Source of the DNA: Spirochaeta sp. UBA2779
GTDB taxonomy: Bacteria > Spirochaetota > Spirochaetia > DSM-2461
Reading direction: 5' to 3'
DNA length: 6,179 nt
NCBI GenBank assembly: GCA_002352375.1
Contig: DEIH01000043.1
Span: 1-6,179 of the forward strand
The position numbers were made by a program, and so were the translations under genes. The notes beneath the pieces are model-generated. The model worked only from the letters and a program-made list of their open reading frames with translations. It had not been told where the DNA came from and searched no databases. How positions within the stretch are numbered: the stretch's first letter is position 1; every line of letters starts with the position of its first letter. This document shows, one piece after another, positions 4,653 to 6,179 of this stretch.

Positions 4653-6179
4653 TTATTTAGTTTCCATCTTGTAAACACCGTCCCAATTGGCAGGAGGCGG
4701 GGTAACACGGTATTTCTTACAACGCTCTATAAAAACTTGTGATGGACCGTCGCCAGGCGTTTTGGAGAGAACATGGCTGAATAATTTTTCGGCTTTGTCC
4801 CATTCCTTGGCACGGAAATGAATCAGCGCCTGTCTGTAATCCTTAAATAATTCTCTTTCAACAACGGATAGATTGGTTTTAAATTCTTTTGAATAAGAGA
4901 GTTCATAGATAGTTACCGGTTTTTTCTTTCCAATTACCCGTACCATATCCAGCTGTCTGGTGTAAAACTTGAATTGTTCGTGGATTATGCTTTCAGTTTC
5001 ATCACTGATGAGCACCTGCGTGCCATAGGTTTTATTTACACCTTCCAGTCTAGCGGCCAGGTTCATGTTATCTCCCAGGGCGGTGTAGTCTTTACGACGG
5101 TCTGTTCCGATAAAGCCGATGTTGTTTTCCCCAGTATGGATACCGACTCGGGTAAAGAGTCTTCCATGGCCATCATTTTTTGAAAGCTCGTCGAGAATCT
5201 CTTTAGTCAGAATCCCCTGGGCAACCAGATCTTTATGGATTTGTTTTTCCATCTCCACGATGCGCATAGCCGCACGGCATGCCCTGTGGGCATGGTCCTC
5301 CTGGTCCAAGGGGGCATTCCAGAAGGCAATAATAGCATCCCCTTCGTACTTGTCGATGGTTCCCTGCTCATCGAGGATGATATCACTCATGGGAGTCAGG
5401 TAACGTTTGAGCAGATCGAATAACTGGTCTGAGGTACCCAGTTTTTCGGAGATTGTGGAGAATCTCTCAATATCTGTAAACATCGCCGTAATCACTCTGT
5501 TTTCCCCGCCCAACTTGAGCATATCGGGATTTTCCTGAATCCGTTTTACAACATCCGGTGAAATCACCTGGTCGAAGGCTCCCTGTATAAAGGCCTTTTC
5601 TCTGGATGCGGAAATGAAGTTCCCGATTACAGTGCCCAGATATGCAAATATCAGTGTCAGGAAAATAGGCAGAAGGTGAATATATGTGCCGGTGAACACG
5701 AAAACGGCACCGGATCCGGCAATAGCCAGAACCAGGAATGCGGCTCCAAGACTCGTATTGAGGATGGAATTCTTTTTACTGAGATTACTTAACAAGGATA
5801 CGATTATTCCGGCCATCAGAGCAAAGATACCGGTAATCCAGAAGGGGATTTCTCTGATGAAATCTCCCTGAACAAGAGAATTGTACACCGCACCGTAGAT
5901 ACCCATATTCATGTATTTCCGTTCAAAGGGATTGGCACCGTAGTCTGTTGTGCTTGTACCTGTATACCCGGCAACGATTGTAGCTCCGCTCAGATGTTCC
6001 CGGAGGAAGGTTCTGTAAAGCTGTATTTCCTCTAAAATAGAGCGGGATTCGGAAAATAAATCCGGGATTCTGTTAAAAAGATCCGCATAGAAATTATAGT
6101 CTTCATCACTGATATCCGGATTCTCCAACGCATTTTGAAGATCGCTTAAGGCGAAGGTTTCGGCATCACCGTTCAGGAA
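4653..6179 (-). CDS. CHASE2-type membrane adenylate cyclase, class III (N-terminus beyond window)
   Basis: Makes cAMP from ATP at the inner membrane, probably in response to an extracytoplasmic signal. The frame is open to the right edge, 508 codons in window, so the internal TTG at 6128 is not the start. Counting from the codon at 6179, residues 1-112 look like the end of a CHASE2 sensor (IVAGYTGTSTTDYG near 68-81, then the NMGIYGAVYNSLVQGDF stretch). Three membrane helices follow near 113-131, 139-164 and 166-189. The cyclase domain (about 227-425) has metal Asp236 (FTDI) and Asp281 (KYEGD), base-reading Lys277 and Thr366 (DYTALGD), and transition-state Asn373 and Arg377. All catalytic residues are present, and the Lys/Thr pair indicates class IIIb and ATP rather than GTP. 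A short insertion near 317-338 precedes RVGIHTG. The last 80 residues form a TPR-like helical tail ending in a WDG motif. It ends 22 bp from the convergent gene. Confidence 0.93.
   Translation of the reverse strand, partial: FLNGDAETFALSDLQNALENPDISDEDYNFYADLFNRIPDLFSESRSILEEIQLYRTFLREHLSGATIVAGYTGTSTTDYGANPFERKYMNMGIYGAVYNSLVQGDFIREIPFWITGIFALMAGIIVSLLSNLSKKNSILNTSLGAAFLVLAIAGSGAVFVFTGTYIHLLPIFLTLIFAYLGTVIGNFISASREKAFIQGAFDQVISPDVVKRIQENPDMLKLGGENRVITAMFTDIERFSTISEKLGTSDQLFDLLKRYLTPMSDIILDEQGTIDKYEGDAIIAFWNAPLDQEDHAHRACRAAMRIVEMEKQIHKDLVAQGILTKEILDELSKNDGHGRLFTRVGIHTGENNIGFIGTDRRKDYTALGDNMNLAARLEGVNKTYGTQVLISDETESIIHEQFKFYTRQLDMVRVIGKKKPVTIYELSYSKEFKTNLSVVERELFKDYRQALIHFRAKEWDKAEKLFSHVLSKTPGDGPSQVFIERCKKYRVTPPPANWDGVYKMETK

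Noticed and set aside
6126..6128. TTG at 6128 as the start of the adenylate cyclase.
   Set aside because: The frame is open upstream to the window edge, and the residues after the TTG begin in the middle of a CHASE2-like sensor, so the true start lies outside the window.

Overview
The window looks like chromosomal DNA from a spirochaete or a relative. This is inferred from the style of the adenylate cyclase (CHASE2 remnant, three membrane helices, class III cyclase, short C-terminal extension ending in a WDG tail) and from an unrecognised cytosolic protein; no rRNA or other taxonomic marker is present. Base composition is moderate and even. There are no mobile elements, CRISPR arrays or tRNAs.

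Layout, left to right. Positions 1-3421, minus strand: two ABC exporter half-transporter genes, transcribed right to left. The upstream gene (1592-3421) is complete. The downstream gene (1-1595) is cut by the left edge just after its Walker B and D-loop. They overlap by ATGA, and their complementary active-site changes (Asp for the catalytic Glu in one, LSVGE for LSGGQ in the other) mark them as the two halves of one heterodimeric exporter of the TM287/288, BmrCD or LmrCD type.

Positions 3422-3694: a 273-bp divergent intergenic region dense in signals. On the minus strand, before the exporter genes, there is a good promoter (TTGACC, 17 bp, TAATGT), then a 21-codon leader ORF with a near-ideal ribosome binding site, then a strong hairpin starting 5 nt after its stop, and then about 100 nt that include a 5-codon mini-ORF. 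The exporter gene itself has almost no Shine-Dalgarno. This resembles a translation-sensing leader such as bmrB ahead of bmrCD in Bacillus. The leader frame is also open after its UGA right up to a TAATG junction with the exporter start. A second promoter faces the other way and overlaps the first.

Positions 3695-4630, plus strand: a 311-residue soluble protein I do not recognise, apparently expressed from a leaderless or near-leaderless transcript. Positions 4653-6179, minus strand: a CHASE2-type membrane adenylate cyclase, open at the right edge (N-terminus missing) and convergent with the unknown gene across a 22-bp gap with no visible terminator.

The exporter pair with its leader forms one regulated unit. 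The unknown gene and the cyclase look like independent units, and nothing in the sequence ties them to the exporter beyond adjacency.
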